64,000 bases of DNA from Shewanella acanthi (GTDB lineage Bacteria > Pseudomonadota > Gammaproteobacteria > Enterobacterales > Shewanellaceae). Below are positions 35,977 through 45,671 of the stretch, piece by piece. Numbering within the stretch: position 1 is the first letter of the stretch; every line of letters starts with the position of its first letter. The stretch lies in NCBI RefSeq assembly GCF_019457475.1, contig NZ_CP080413.1, positions 1,178,001 through 1,242,000 of the forward strand, written 5' to 3'. Position numbers and translations under genes: made by a program. The notes below the pieces were generated by a model. The model saw only the letters and a list, made by a program, of their open reading frames with translations. It was not told the origin of the DNA and did not search any database.

Positions 35977-36684
35977 TTACATTCTTACTTCAACTTCGCC
36001 AATGGCCGTCACTATAGCATCCAGCTCTTTGTTTGACTTGCTATTTTTGACTCTTATTTGGTCACCGACATTGCCATCCTGCAGCGCCTCCCCCAAAGTT
36101 TTTAAGGTAAAATTATTTGAGCGAACATAAATCGATACCGAATCATTCTTACACACAAAACACAGGTTATTCGCAAAAATCGGGGTGTTTTTGGCGACTC
36201 GGCGTTTAACTCTAACCCCAGATAATTGGGATGTGTCGTTAAATTGCAGTCCGCGCAGCGTGTTTTGGTCGACATAGCGGATTTCAACTTGGTTTGGGGA
36301 GATGAGTTCACCCGGTGCAAGGGTTTCACTGGCTACGACCACGGGAAATAGGATCTCGACCCTAACAGACATAAAGATTTGCCAAGGGTAGCTGAGGTCG
36401 GGAGTCTCGCAACTGACTTTTAAGGTATTGTTACGACTAATTTCTCGCTGTGATGCCAATTCAACTTTAATGGGTGTTGAGCACTGAGAAGGTAGTGTTC
36501 TTGCATCTAAATTTTGCGGTAGGATTTCAACCTTGGCATTTTCTGGTACCGAAATTTTTTCATTAACAAGGGCTTTAGCTAATTCGCTGATGGTCGATAC
36601 GCTGGGCACTATGGGTTCCGCCTTGGCTAAAGGAGAGACAAGGAACGCAAGGGGGATAAAAAAAATGCCAAAATTTACTTTCAT
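35977..36684 (-). CDS. flgA: Flagellar P-ring assembly chaperone FlgA
   Basis: 235 aa periplasmic protein with signal peptide (FIPLAFLVSPLAKA) and the C-terminal SAF domain (LAPGELISPNQVEIRYVDQNTLRG, GVRVKRRVAKNTPI; ends DAIVTAIGEVEV). FlgA chaperones FlgI polymerisation. First gene of flgAMN, though flgM also has its own sigma-28 promoter. Confidence 0.92.
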   Translation of the reverse strand: MKVNFGIFFIPLAFLVSPLAKAEPIVPSVSTISELAKALVNEKISVPENAKVEILPQNLDARTLPSQCSTPIKVELASQREISRNNTLKVSCETPDLSYPWQIFMSVRVEILFPVVVASETLAPGELISPNQVEIRYVDQNTLRGLQFNDTSQLSGVRVKRRVAKNTPIFANNLCFVCKNDSVSIYVRSNNFTLKTLGEALQDGNVGDQIRVKNSKSNKELDAIVTAIGEVEVRM

Positions 36685-36887
36685 AATGAATACACTAGCT
36701 TGTAACGCCAGATTGCACCTATACTTTTATCAAATTCGAAGCTGATGATTGTGTGAAAATTGGATCTGTATGTCAGAAGATTGACTCAGTTTCGATTACA
36801 GTTACTTATTTTCAAGTCAAGCAAGTAATGTGCCTATACTCGCATGAGTCTTAAGGCCAAGCATAAACAGAACAACAAGGCAGACTT

Positions 36888-37808
36888 ATGTCGAGTATTC
36901 TTGATTCAGTCAATAAACGCACCCAGCTCGTTGGTCAAAACCGCTTAGAACTACTGCTATTCAAATTAAATGGTCGGCAACGCTTTGGGATTAACGTATT
37001 TAAAGTTAAAGAAGTTTTGCAATGTCCACCTTTGACTCTGCTGCCTAAACTTAATCCCTATGTGAAAGGTGTTGCCCATATTCGTGGCACCACTATTTCG
37101 GTCATCGATTTGAGCGCGGCAACCGGTGGTCGCCCCCTCGAAAATATTGAGAACTGCTTCATTATTATCTCCGAGTATAACCGCAGTGTGCAGGGATTTT
37201 TGGTAAGCTCGGTTGAGCGCATTATCAACATGAATTGGGAAGCCATTATGCCGCCGCCCCAAGGAGCAGGGCGATATTCCTATTTGACTGCCGTGACTGA
37301 AATTGAAGGTGAACTGGTCGAAATTCTCGATGTGGAAAAAATTCTCGATGAGATTTCACCGGTCAAAACCGCCATCAGTGACGAACTGAATGAAAAGCTG
37401 ACCATCGATAGAAATCAACATTTCCATATTATGGTGATTGATGATTCTGCGGTCGCCCGTAAGCAGATTATTCGTGCCCTCGAATCATTGAATTTGCAAA
37501 TCGATACTGCCAAAGACGGCCGTGAAGCGCTAGCTAAGCTAAAATCTATCGCGAGTGAAATGACCAATGTGGCAGATGAAATCCCGTTGATTATTTCTGA
37601 CATTGAGATGCCGGAGATGGATGGTTATACCCTCACGGCGGAAATCCGTGATGATCCTAAACTCAAGCACATCAAAGTGGTGTTACATACTTCCCTCAGC
37701 GGGGTATTTAACCAAGCTATGGTGCAAAAAGTCGGCGCCAATGATTTTATTGCTAAATTTAACCCTGACGAATTAGCCGCTGCAGTTAACAAACATTTAA
37801 GCTTGTAG
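36888..37808 (+). CDS. cheV: Chemotaxis coupling/adaptation protein CheV
   Basis: 306 aa: N-terminal CheW-like domain (GINVFKVKEVLQCPPL, HIRGTTISVIDLSAATG) followed by a response-regulator receiver (MVIDDSAVARKQI; phospho-acceptor Asp in IISDIEMPEMDGYTL; Lys in DFIAKFNPDEL). A weak sigma-28-like sequence, CAAGTCAA-N11-GCCTATAC, lies at 36813-36839. Confidence 0.93.
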   Translation: MSSILDSVNKRTQLVGQNRLELLLFKLNGRQRFGINVFKVKEVLQCPPLTLLPKLNPYVKGVAHIRGTTISVIDLSAATGGRPLENIENCFIIISEYNRSVQGFLVSSVERIINMNWEAIMPPPQGAGRYSYLTAVTEIEGELVEILDVEKILDEISPVKTAISDELNEKLTIDRNQHFHIMVIDDSAVARKQIIRALESLNLQIDTAKDGREALAKLKSIASEMTNVADEIPLIISDIEMPEMDGYTLTAEIRDDPKLKHIKVVLHTSLSGVFNQAMVQKVGANDFIAKFNPDELAAAVNKHLSL

Positions 37809-37915
37809 TGATTTTAGGGCGTGGGTTAGTGCTGAATTTGGCTTTTCGCTATAATCAGTAGCTTGTAACATGATGTTTTTGCACTTATTTGGGTGCTTGC
37901 GATAGGATTTAGGAC

Positions 37916-38755
37916 GTGAATGTGCAAAACAAATCACTCGCTGAGGCTGAATACAACCAGTTTAGGTTGTTCTTAGAACAACACAGTGGCATCGTGCTGG
38001 GTGAGAATAAGCAATATCTCGTGCGTAGCCGCCTTGCTCCCCTGATGGGCAAGTACAATTTGCCTTCATTATCCGATGTGGTTAAACATTCGATGAAACC
38101 CACCGAGCGCGCATTGCGGGCAGAAGTGATAGATGCAATGACAACTAATGAAACCCTGTGGTTTCGTGATCGTTATCCATTTGAATTGCTTGGTAATGCA
38201 TTATTACCCGAATATGCCCGCTTGGGACGTCCATTAAAGATTTGGTCTGCAGCTTGCTCATCGGGTCAAGAACCCTATTCGTTGGCGATGACCATTTTAG
38301 AATATCAGCAGAAAAAGCCAGGAGCCCTTGCCGGTGGTGCTTCTATTCAAGCAACGGACCTATCGCCATCTATGTTGGAGCGTTGTAAGCACGCGGAATA
38401 TGATGGATTAGCCTTGGCCAGAGGATTATCCGAGGAGCGCAAGCGGCAGTTTTTTGATCCATTACCTTCGGGCAATATGAAAGTAAAGGATAACGTTAAA
38501 CGCTTAGTGAGTTTTCGCGCGCACAATTTACTTGAGAGCTATACCTTACTCGGTAAATTCGACATTATCTTTTGCCGAAATGTGCTGATTTATTTTGCCC
38601 CAGAGGCAAAGGCCAAAATCCTGCGGCAATTCGCTGCCGCTTTAAATCCAAAGGGCATTTTGTTTTTGGGGGCATCGGAGTCAATTGCCGGATTGAGCAC
38701 TGAATTTGATATGGTTCGGTGTAATCCTGGAATTTACTACCAGAAAAAAGTCTAA
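37916..38755 (+). CDS. cheR: Chemotaxis protein methyltransferase CheR
   Basis: 279 aa. Methylates receptor glutamates using SAM. N-terminal helical domain, then KIWSAACSSGQEPYSLAM (SAM-binding), ATDLSPSMLERC and DIIFCRNVLIYFAPEAK. GTG start with AGGA upstream; a second in-frame GTG lies six bases on. Followed by a terminator before the flgB operon. Confidence 0.93.
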   Translation: MNVQNKSLAEAEYNQFRLFLEQHSGIVLGENKQYLVRSRLAPLMGKYNLPSLSDVVKHSMKPTERALRAEVIDAMTTNETLWFRDRYPFELLGNALLPEYARLGRPLKIWSAACSSGQEPYSLAMTILEYQQKKPGALAGGASIQATDLSPSMLERCKHAEYDGLALARGLSEERKRQFFDPLPSGNMKVKDNVKRLVSFRAHNLLESYTLLGKFDIIFCRNVLIYFAPEAKAKILRQFAAALNPKGILFLGASESIAGLSTEFDMVRCNPGIYYQKKV

Positions 38756-38774
38756 TTTCAAGATTCTATTGAGT

Positions 38775-38802
38775 AATTGCCGACGTTCGTCGGCAATTTT
38801 TT
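38775..38802 (+). terminator. Terminator of cheR
   Basis: AATTGCCGACG-TT-CGTCGGCAATT followed by TTTTC, 20 bases after cheR. Confidence 0.88.
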
Positions 38803-38851
38803 CGCTATCACCACCGCATTATCGTAATTCCCCTTTAATAACTAAATGTTT

Positions 38852-38867
38852 TTGGCACATGAATTGC
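38852..38867 (+). promoter_or_regulatory. Sigma-54 promoter of flgB
   Basis: TTGGCAC-ATGAA-TTGC, a consensus RpoN promoter 35 bases before the flgB ATG. It probably depends on FlrC. Confidence 0.92.
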
Positions 38868-38901
38868 TTCGTTCACGTGAGTGACATTTAGAGGCAATTT
38901 T

Positions 38902-39306
38902 ATGGCGATCAATTTTGATAAGGCACTTGGGGTGCATCAATTCGCATTAGGGATACGCGCAGAGCGGGCCGAAGTGATTTCTAGCAATATCGCAAACGCC
39001 GATACGCCGCATTATAAAGCCCGAGATGTCGATTTCTCTGCCGCATTGAATGTGGCCAAAAGTCAGCAGCAACAGCGTAAAAATCTTGAAATGAGCGAAG
39101 ACGGTGAGTCTTTTGGCATGGCGCAGTTAACGGGGCAATATGTGAAGTTCCGCGTGCCAAATCAACCTGATACCGGTGATGGCAATACGGTCGATATTCA
39201 AGAAGAACAGTCTGCATTTATGCAAAATGCACTCGAATATCAGATGTCCCTTGGGTTCTTGGACAGTAAATTCAGTGGTATGAAAAAAGCGCTGAGAGGG
39301 GATTAA
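38902..39306 (+). CDS. flgB: Flagellar proximal rod protein FlgB
   Basis: 134 aa from ATG 38902 (AGAGG upstream; a GTG 21 bases earlier is less likely). N-terminal rod motif (ISSNIANADTPHYKARDVDF) and C-terminal helix with MQNALEYQMSLGFL. First gene of the flgBCDE transcript. Confidence 0.94.
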   Translation: MAINFDKALGVHQFALGIRAERAEVISSNIANADTPHYKARDVDFSAALNVAKSQQQQRKNLEMSEDGESFGMAQLTGQYVKFRVPNQPDTGDGNTVDIQEEQSAFMQNALEYQMSLGFLDSKFSGMKKALRGD

Positions 39307-39308
39307 TC

Positions 39309-39725
39309 ATGAGTTTATTTAGTATTTTTGACGTTGCTGGTTCTGGGATGTCGGCCCAATCGGTTCGATTAAACACCACCGCCAGCAACATCGCAAACGC
39401 CGATTCAGTGTCCAGTAGTATCGATAAAACCTATCGTGCCCGTCGACCGATTTTTGAAGCTGAGATGGCCAAAGCTCAAAGTCAGCAAGAAGCGTCTCAA
39501 AGTGTGTCTGTAAAGGGCATTGTTGAGAGTGATAAACCCCTATTAAAAGAGTATTCGCCGGATCATCCAATGGCGGATGCCGATGGTTTTATTTATAAGC
39601 CGAATGTGAATGTCATGGAAGAAATGGCAGATATGATTTCAGCCTCACGCTCGTATCAAATGAATGTGCAGGTAGCGGAAGCTGCAAAATCGATGCTGCA
39701 ACAAACACTTGGGATGGGTAAGTAA
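39309..39725 (+). CDS. flgC: Flagellar proximal rod protein FlgC
   Basis: 138 aa, begins MSLFSIFDVAGSGMSAQSVR, with SNIANADSVS and the C-terminal ASRSYQMNVQVAEAAKSMLQQTL. Two bases after flgB. Confidence 0.95.
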   Translation: MSLFSIFDVAGSGMSAQSVRLNTTASNIANADSVSSSIDKTYRARRPIFEAEMAKAQSQQEASQSVSVKGIVESDKPLLKEYSPDHPMADADGFIYKPNVNVMEEMADMISASRSYQMNVQVAEAAKSMLQQTLGMGK

Positions 39726-39749
39726 GATGAATCATTCAGGAGGTGAGCT

Positions 39750-40442
39750 GTGAGCACTATTTCTACAGGAAATTCCTTCCTCGATAGTTTACGGCTTCAA
39801 TCGACATCGACAACTACCACGGAAGAGAAATCTAATGGGCTGACGCAGGAAGATTTTTTCTCGCTGCTCAGTCAACAATTGTCCATGCAAGATCCATTTA
39901 ACCCGGTCGATAACGATCAAATGATCTCGCAAATGGCATCTTTCTCTACCGTTGACGGTATTGCCAAATTGAATGATGAAATCGTCAATTTGAACAGCGT
40001 GATGACATCCAGCCAAGCCTTACAAGCTTCTGGTTTAGTGGGGCGTAAAGTATTACTGCCAACGGATACTGCTTATGTGTCTTCTGACACCAATGGGATG
40101 CAAGGTGTGGTCAGTACTTCTCAAAGCATCCCAACAATTACCGTCCATGTCCAAGATCAATATGGTCAAGTGGTAAGAACCATGACAGTTGATGGCAGTG
40201 CCAGCGGTAACATCGATGTTGATTGGGATGGTCTAGATGACAGTGGCCAACCTGTAGTAGCAGGCAACTACTCGTTTAAGGCGACAGGCTTAGTCGATGG
40301 GGCTTCGCAGTCGCTTGCGGTTTCAACCTATGCCCATGTGTCAAGCGTGTCCTTAGGCACTGCCAGCACTGGGGCGATTTTAAACTTAAAGGGCGGCAGC
40401 GCCTTCTTGCTCTCAGATGTACTTGCGGTCACCGAAAGTTAA
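39750..40442 (+). CDS. flgD: Flagellar hook cap protein FlgD
   Basis: 230 aa. Contains LTQEDFFSLLSQQLSMQDPFNPVDNDQMISQMASF, the FlgD N-terminal motif, and the C-terminal FlgD Ig-like/Tudor part (VRTMTVDGSASGNIDVDWDGLDDSGQPVVAGNY). Scaffold for hook polymerisation. Confidence 0.95.
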   Translation: MSTISTGNSFLDSLRLQSTSTTTTEEKSNGLTQEDFFSLLSQQLSMQDPFNPVDNDQMISQMASFSTVDGIAKLNDEIVNLNSVMTSSQALQASGLVGRKVLLPTDTAYVSSDTNGMQGVVSTSQSIPTITVHVQDQYGQVVRTMTVDGSASGNIDVDWDGLDDSGQPVVAGNYSFKATGLVDGASQSLAVSTYAHVSSVSLGTASTGAILNLKGGSAFLLSDVLAVTES

Positions 40443-40507
40443 TTTGGCAGTTTTTTAGGATTGGACGGGTGTCCGTTTTCAAATTGAATAGATTTCAGAG
40501 GTGAAAT

Positions 40508-41875
40508 ATGTCGTTTAACATTGCATTGAGTGGCATTTCAGCTGCACAAAAAGATTTAAATACCACGGCCAACAACATTGCTAACGCCAACACCACAGGC
40601 TTTAAAGAGTCGCGTGCCGAATTTGCGGATGTTTACGCTAACTCTATTTTTGCCAACTCAAAAACCGCGGTAGGTGGGGGCGTTGCAACTAGCCAAGTGG
40701 CGCAGCAATTCCATCAAGGTAGTTTGTTGTTAACCAATAACTCTTTGGATATGGCGATTCAAGGCAGTGGTTTCTTCGTCACTTCTAATGAGTTTGGCAC
40801 TCAGGACTATTCCTACACTCGTGCCGGTGCATTTAAAGTAAATGCCGACAGTTATGTGGTTGATGCTGCGGGTAACTATTTACAAACCTTCCCTGTTGAT
40901 AGTGACGGTAACTCTACTTCTGTGAGTTTAAGTACGACTAGACCGGTACAAATTCCTGATACTGCAGGAAGCCCCGCGCAAACCCAAAACGTGGGTATTT
41001 CGATGAACCTTAACGCTAAGGACACCGAGCTGGATCCTGCCGCGTTCGATCCAACCGATTCAACAACCTATAACAGTGTCACTTCGATGACGATTTACGA
41101 TTCATTGGGTGAGCCACATATTCTGACGTCCTATTTTGTAAAGCCAATTGGCGGTTCATTTACAGGTGAAAACAACTGGGTGGCTTTTTATGCGGTTGAT
41201 GGTAATCAGGTCGATGTGGCTGGCGGTGCGGGCTCTTATAGTGCTGACTTAGATGGTGACGGCACTGCATTGGGTAATACACCTACGCTTGCACAAACTA
41301 CAGGTGGTTGGGCGGGTTCTGTATTAACCTTTAATGCGGTCGGTGTCTACACCGGCAGTAGTCCTGCGACCATTACGACCGAGGCCTTAGGTGTGAGTGG
41401 CGCAGGTGTGATTGGTGCTGGTGCAGATGGTAGCCAAACCTTAACCATCAAGTTCAATAATCCAACCCAATATGCCGCTAACTTCTCGGCGACGGAATTA
41501 AGCCAAGACGGTACAACCGTTGGCCGCTTAACTAACGTTGAAATTGGTACCGATGGCTTGATTCTGGCGACTTATTCTAACGGTTCGAGTGTTCCATTAG
41601 CTCGCGTAGCTCTGGTGCGTTTTGCAAACGAGCAGGGCTTAATCCAAGTCGGTAACACCTCTTGGAAGGCCAGTATTAACTCGGGTCAAGCGATTGCGGG
41701 TGAGGCCAATAGTGGTACCTTTGGTAGCATCACTGCATCGGCGCTGGAGCAATCAAACATCGATTTGACTACTGAGCTGGTGGATTTGATATCAGCCCAA
41801 CGTAACTTCCAAGCTAACTCAAGAACCCTTGAAGTTAATAACACCCTACAGCAAACCGTACTGCAAATTCGTTAA
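40508..41875 (+). CDS. flgE: Flagellar hook protein FlgE
   Basis: 455 aa. N-terminal FNIALSGISAAQKDLNTTANNIANANTTGFKESRAEF and C-terminal LTTELVDLISAQRNFQANSRTLEV bracket a variable, Thr/Ser/Gly-rich middle. It is followed by an intercistronic hairpin. Confidence 0.96.
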   Translation: MSFNIALSGISAAQKDLNTTANNIANANTTGFKESRAEFADVYANSIFANSKTAVGGGVATSQVAQQFHQGSLLLTNNSLDMAIQGSGFFVTSNEFGTQDYSYTRAGAFKVNADSYVVDAAGNYLQTFPVDSDGNSTSVSLSTTRPVQIPDTAGSPAQTQNVGISMNLNAKDTELDPAAFDPTDSTTYNSVTSMTIYDSLGEPHILTSYFVKPIGGSFTGENNWVAFYAVDGNQVDVAGGAGSYSADLDGDGTALGNTPTLAQTTGGWAGSVLTFNAVGVYTGSSPATITTEALGVSGAGVIGAGADGSQTLTIKFNNPTQYAANFSATELSQDGTTVGRLTNVEIGTDGLILATYSNGSSVPLARVALVRFANEQGLIQVGNTSWKASINSGQAIAGEANSGTFGSITASALEQSNIDLTTELVDLISAQRNFQANSRTLEVNNTLQQTVLQIR

Positions 41876-41888
41876 AATGCTCGTCAAA

Positions 41889-41920
41889 GCTAAGTGTTGC
41901 CGCCTACGGCAACACTTAGC
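41889..41920 (+). other. Intercistronic hairpin between flgE and flgF
   Basis: GCTAAGTGTTGCCG-CCTA-CGGCAACACTTAGC, a perfect 14-bp stem. No T-run follows, so it is more likely an RNA-stability or processing element or partial terminator than an intrinsic terminator. Confidence 0.7.
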
Positions 41921-42044
41921 CGCTTTCAGTCCCTTCTCGTTATCCCCGTAATTTCCTTCAGTCATATCAACCCATTAGCTGCCCAATTATTTGGCATGAT
42001 GTTTGCTGTTCTACCGTAAGGTTGAAAATTTGACGGAGCAGTCT

Positions 42045-42788
42045 GTGGACAAGTTTCTCTACATTTCCATGAGTGGGGCTAAGCAAAACATGAATGAGTT
42101 GGCGCTGCGTGCCAACAACTTAGCCAATGCCAATACCGATGGCTTTAAATCGGATATGGCCCAGGCCAGATCGATGCAAGCGTTCGGTGAAGGCATGCCG
42201 ACTCGGGTTTTCGCTATGGTCGAATCTCCGTCAACCAATTTTCGCGCAGGTCCGATTAAATCTACAGGGCGAGATCTTGATGTCGCCATCAAAGGCGATG
42301 GTTGGCTTGCCGTGCAGGCGCAAGATGGCAGTGAGGCCTACACCCGTTCTGGCAGTTTAAGCTTCGATGCCAATGGCTTACTCCACAACGACCGCGGCAA
42401 TCCCATAATGGGGGACGCGGGGCCTATCGTACTGCCGTTGCCGATTGATAAAGTGACGATTTCTCAAGATGGCATTATCTCGGTTCGCCCACAAGGCGCG
42501 ACCAGTGAAGTGATTGAAGAAGTGGCACGGCTTAAATTAGTGAATCCCGGCGATGAGCAAATGATGCGCGGGGAAGACGGTTTGTTTCGCCTGATGTCGG
42601 GCAATGATGCCCCAGCGAACCCCAGCGTGTATGTCGAAAGTGGGGTAGTGGAGGGCAGTAACGTCAATCCAGTGGATGAGATGGTGTCGATGATTAACAT
42701 CCAAAGGCAGTTTGAATTGCAAGTGAAGATGATGAAAACCGCGGAAGAAAATGACCGCGCATCCGCTTCATTAATGCGGATTAGTTAG
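42045..42788 (+). CDS. flgF: Flagellar proximal rod protein FlgF
   Basis: 247 aa from GTG 42045 (GGAG 7 bases upstream), giving VDKFLYISMSGAKQNMNELA at the N-terminus. The upstream in-frame extension to 42003 lacks family match. Rod motif RANNLANANTDGFKSD and C-terminal SMINIQRQFELQVKMMKTAEEND. Confidence 0.92.
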   Translation: MDKFLYISMSGAKQNMNELALRANNLANANTDGFKSDMAQARSMQAFGEGMPTRVFAMVESPSTNFRAGPIKSTGRDLDVAIKGDGWLAVQAQDGSEAYTRSGSLSFDANGLLHNDRGNPIMGDAGPIVLPLPIDKVTISQDGIISVRPQGATSEVIEEVARLKLVNPGDEQMMRGEDGLFRLMSGNDAPANPSVYVESGVVEGSNVNPVDEMVSMINIQRQFELQVKMMKTAEENDRASASLMRIS

Positions 42789-42800
42789 GAGATATAAATT

Positions 42801-43589
42801 ATGCATCCAGCGTTATGGATTAGTAAAACTGGCTTAGACGCACAGCAAACCGATATTGCGGTGATTTCAAATAACGTCGCCAACGCCAGTACCGTCGGCT
42901 ACAAAAAGAGCCGCGCCATTTTTGAAGACTTGCTCTATCAGACCGTTAACCAAGCCGGTGGGGTGAGTGCCTCAAACACTAAGTTGCCTAACGGCCTAAA
43001 CATAGGTGCGGGGACTAAGGTGGTAGCAACACAGAAGTTGTTTACCCAAGGTAACATGCTGACCACGGATAACTCCCTCGATCTGATGATTGAAGGTCCA
43101 GGATTTTTCGAGGTGCAATTACCTGATGGCACAACGGCTTACACCCGTAATGGTCAATTCACCCTCGACGATACTGGGCAAATTGTGACATCGGGCGCGG
43201 GCTATGTGCTGCAACCTGCCATCACCATTCCTGAGGATGCCACTGCTATTACGGTTTCATCCGAAGGTGAAGTGTCGGTAAAAACCGCGGGTACCGCCGA
43301 GAGTCAGGTGATTGGCCAGCTCAGCATGACAGATTTTATTAACCCGTCGGGATTAGATCCTATCGGGCAAAACCTCTTCACCGAAACCGGTGCGAGTGGC
43401 ACACCTATTCAAGGGACGGCGTCATTAGATGGAATGGGAGCAATTCGTCAGGGCGCGTTAGAAACCTCTAACGTGAACGTGACCGAAGAGCTGGTAAATC
43501 TCATCGAAAGTCAGCGGATCTATGAAATGAACTCCAAGGTTATTTCTGCGGTGGATCAGATGCTTGCTTACGTGAATCAGAACCTATAG
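42801..43589 (+). CDS. flgG: Flagellar distal rod protein FlgG
   Basis: 262 aa, starts [20 protein letters not shown], with [31 protein letters not shown] and the C-terminal [21 protein letters not shown]. Confidence 0.96.
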   Translation: MHPALWISKTGLDAQQTDIAVISNNVANASTVGYKKSRAIFEDLLYQTVNQAGGVSASNTKLPNGLNIGAGTKVVATQKLFTQGNMLTTDNSLDLMIEGPGFFEVQLPDGTTAYTRNGQFTLDDTGQIVTSGAGYVLQPAITIPEDATAITVSSEGEVSVKTAGTAESQVIGQLSMTDFINPSGLDPIGQNLFTETGASGTPIQGTASLDGMGAIRQGALETSNVNVTEELVNLIESQRIYEMNSKVISAVDQMLAYVNQNL

Positions 43590-43600
43590 AGGTAAAGATC

Positions 43601-44275
43601 ATGGCTAGATATGTGGTATTGGCCGTTGCACTTTTGCTCGGAGCTTGTAGCTCAACACCTAAAAAGCCGATTGCGGACGACCCCTTTTATGCGCCTGTGT
43701 ACCCCGAAGCGCCGCCAACCAAAATCGTGGCGACAGGGTCAATTTTTCAGGACAGCCAAGCGGCGAGCCTATATTCGGATATTCGCGCCCATAAGGTTGG
43801 CGACATTATCACTATCGTGCTGAAGGAATCGACGCAGGCGAAGAAAAGTGCGGGCAATCAGATCAAAAAAGGCTCTGATATGAACGTCAATCCACTCTAT
43901 GCCGGTGGTAAAAACGTGACCATCAGTGGTGTGCCCTTGGATTTTGGCTACAGCGACAGTATGGACACCAAGCGTGAGTCCGATGCTGATCAAAGCAACA
44001 GCTTAGATGGCAGCATATCGGCCAACGTCATGCAGGTGCTCAATAACGGTAATTTAGTGGTGCGCGGTGAAAAGTGGATTTCCATTAACAATGGTGATGA
44101 ATTTATCCGCGTCACAGGCATAGTGCGCTCTGAGGATATCAAACCCGATAACACCATTGATTCCACGCGTATGGCCAATGCCCGTATTCAATATAGCGGG
44201 ACAGGCACCTTTGCCGAAGCGCAGCAGGTGGGCTGGCTTAGCCAGTTCTTTATGAGCGACTGGTGGCCATTCTAG
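43601..44275 (+). CDS. flgH: Flagellar L-ring protein FlgH
   Basis: 224 aa outer-membrane lipoprotein with lipobox LGAC at about residue 16, and [29 protein letters not shown]. Forms the outer-membrane ring. The TAG stop overlaps the first two bases of a MITE-like repeat. Confidence 0.95.
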   Translation: MARYVVLAVALLLGACSSTPKKPIADDPFYAPVYPEAPPTKIVATGSIFQDSQAASLYSDIRAHKVGDIITIVLKESTQAKKSAGNQIKKGSDMNVNPLYAGGKNVTISGVPLDFGYSDSMDTKRESDADQSNSLDGSISANVMQVLNNGNLVVRGEKWISINNGDEFIRVTGIVRSEDIKPDNTIDSTRMANARIQYSGTGTFAEAQQVGWLSQFFMSDWWPF

Positions 44276-44539
44276 GGCGTGTTTACATTTCAGGGTTATT
44301 TTTGCAGCGGTTTGGCGGGTGTTTATGCAAGGAAAAGTCCGTGCAGTGTAGTTGTTCTACATAAACGGACGCTAACGCAGCAGAAAAGCCTGCCAAACGC
44401 TGCCCGAAGGGTTCGCTAGGCAAGCGCTTACTCTTTGTCACTCGTCATTTGAGTAGAATAACTACACGTCACTCCTCGTTTCGCGAGTACGAGCTTGCCA
44501 TAACGAACAAAATTTAATCTCGAAAGGTCAACACGCCCT
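44274..44539. mobile_element. MITE-like repeat between flgH and flgI
   Basis: 266 bp flanked by 10-bp terminal inverted repeats, AGGGCGTGTT at 44274 and AACACGCCCT ending 44539. No ORF inside. It has nested internal pairing: GCAGCGGTTTGGC with GCCAAACGCTGC; GTCCGT with ACGGAC; GTGTAG with CTACA. It separates the flgH stop from the flgI ribosome site by about 270 bp, where the other spacers in this operon are 11-40 bp. Confidence 0.65.
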
Positions 44540-44550
44540 GGGAGCCCATC

Positions 44551-45654
44551 ATGAAATCAATCATGAAATTAAAACTCGTACTAGCCGTTGCCATCTTGGT
44601 GTGTTCATTACCAAGTCATGGTGAGCGGATTAAAGATCTTGCCGATATTCAAGGTGTTCGCAGTAACCAACTGATTGGTTACGGTCTAGTGGTCGGTTTA
44701 CCCGGCACTGGCGAAAAGACCCGCTACACCGAGCAAACCTTTATGACCATGCTGAAAAATTTCGGGATTAACTTACCAGATAATTTCAGACCCAAAATCA
44801 AAAACGTCGCCGTAGTGGCAGTGCATGCGGATATGCCGGCTTTTATTAAGCCCGGACAGGATTTAGACGTTACGGTTTCGAGCCTCGGTGAAGCCAAAAG
44901 TTTGCGTGGTGGCACTCTTTTGCAGACCTTTTTAAAGGGAGTCGATGGTAATGTGTATGCGATTGCCCAGGGCAGCTTAGTCGTCAGCGGTTTTAGCGCC
45001 GACGGTTTAGATGGCTCCAAGGTCATTCAAAATACGCCCACCGTTGGACGTATTCCAAATGGCGCAATTGTTGAGCGCAGTGTAGCGAGTCCGTTTTCGA
45101 CGGGCGATTATTTGACGTTTAACCTGCGCCGCTCCGACTTTTCGACTTCGCAGCGCATGGCCGATGCGATCAACGACATGCTAGGCCCTGATATGGCGCG
45201 TCCACTGGATGCCACTTCAGTACAAGTATTGGCGCCGCGTGATGTGTCGCAGCGAGTGTCCTTCCTCGCGACCCTTGAGAATATTGAACTTGAGCCTGCT
45301 GAAGAAGCTGCCAAAGTTATCGTCAATTCCCGTACGGGTACGATTGTAGTAGGGCAGAACGTTAAGCTGCTGCCTGCTGCAGTGACCCACGGCGGCCTAA
45401 CGGTTACCATTGCCGAGGCGACCCAGGTATCCCAGCCTAATGCCTTCTCAAATGGGCAAACAGCAGTCACCAATAACAGTACAATTAACGCTACCGAAAG
45501 TGACAGACGGATGTTTATGTTCAATCCAGGTACGACCTTGGACGAGCTTGTGCGCGCGGTTAACTTAGTTGGCGCTGCACCCTCGGATGTACTGGCAATC
45601 CTAGAAGCACTAAAAGTGGCAGGTGCTTTGCATGGTGAACTTATCATTATCTAA
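44551..45654 (+). CDS. flgI: Flagellar P-ring protein FlgI
   Basis: 367 aa with signal peptide ([15 protein letters not shown]), and [30 protein letters not shown], the FlgI signature. GGGAG lies before the ATG, just outside the repeat element. C-terminal [15 protein letters not shown]. Confidence 0.96.
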   Translation: MKSIMKLKLVLAVAILVCSLPSHGERIKDLADIQGVRSNQLIGYGLVVGLPGTGEKTRYTEQTFMTMLKNFGINLPDNFRPKIKNVAVVAVHADMPAFIKPGQDLDVTVSSLGEAKSLRGGTLLQTFLKGVDGNVYAIAQGSLVVSGFSADGLDGSKVIQNTPTVGRIPNGAIVERSVASPFSTGDYLTFNLRRSDFSTSQRMADAINDMLGPDMARPLDATSVQVLAPRDVSQRVSFLATLENIELEPAEEAAKVIVNSRTGTIVVGQNVKLLPAAVTHGGLTVTIAEATQVSQPNAFSNGQTAVTNNSTINATESDRRMFMFNPGTTLDELVRAVNLVGAAPSDVLAILEALKVAGALHGELIII

Positions 45655-45671
45655 TTTTTGTCACCAACACC

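Noticed and set aside
36813-36839. Sigma-28-like sequence before cheV
   Set aside because: Both boxes deviate (CAAGTCAA, GCCTATAC); kept only as a note in the cheV entry.
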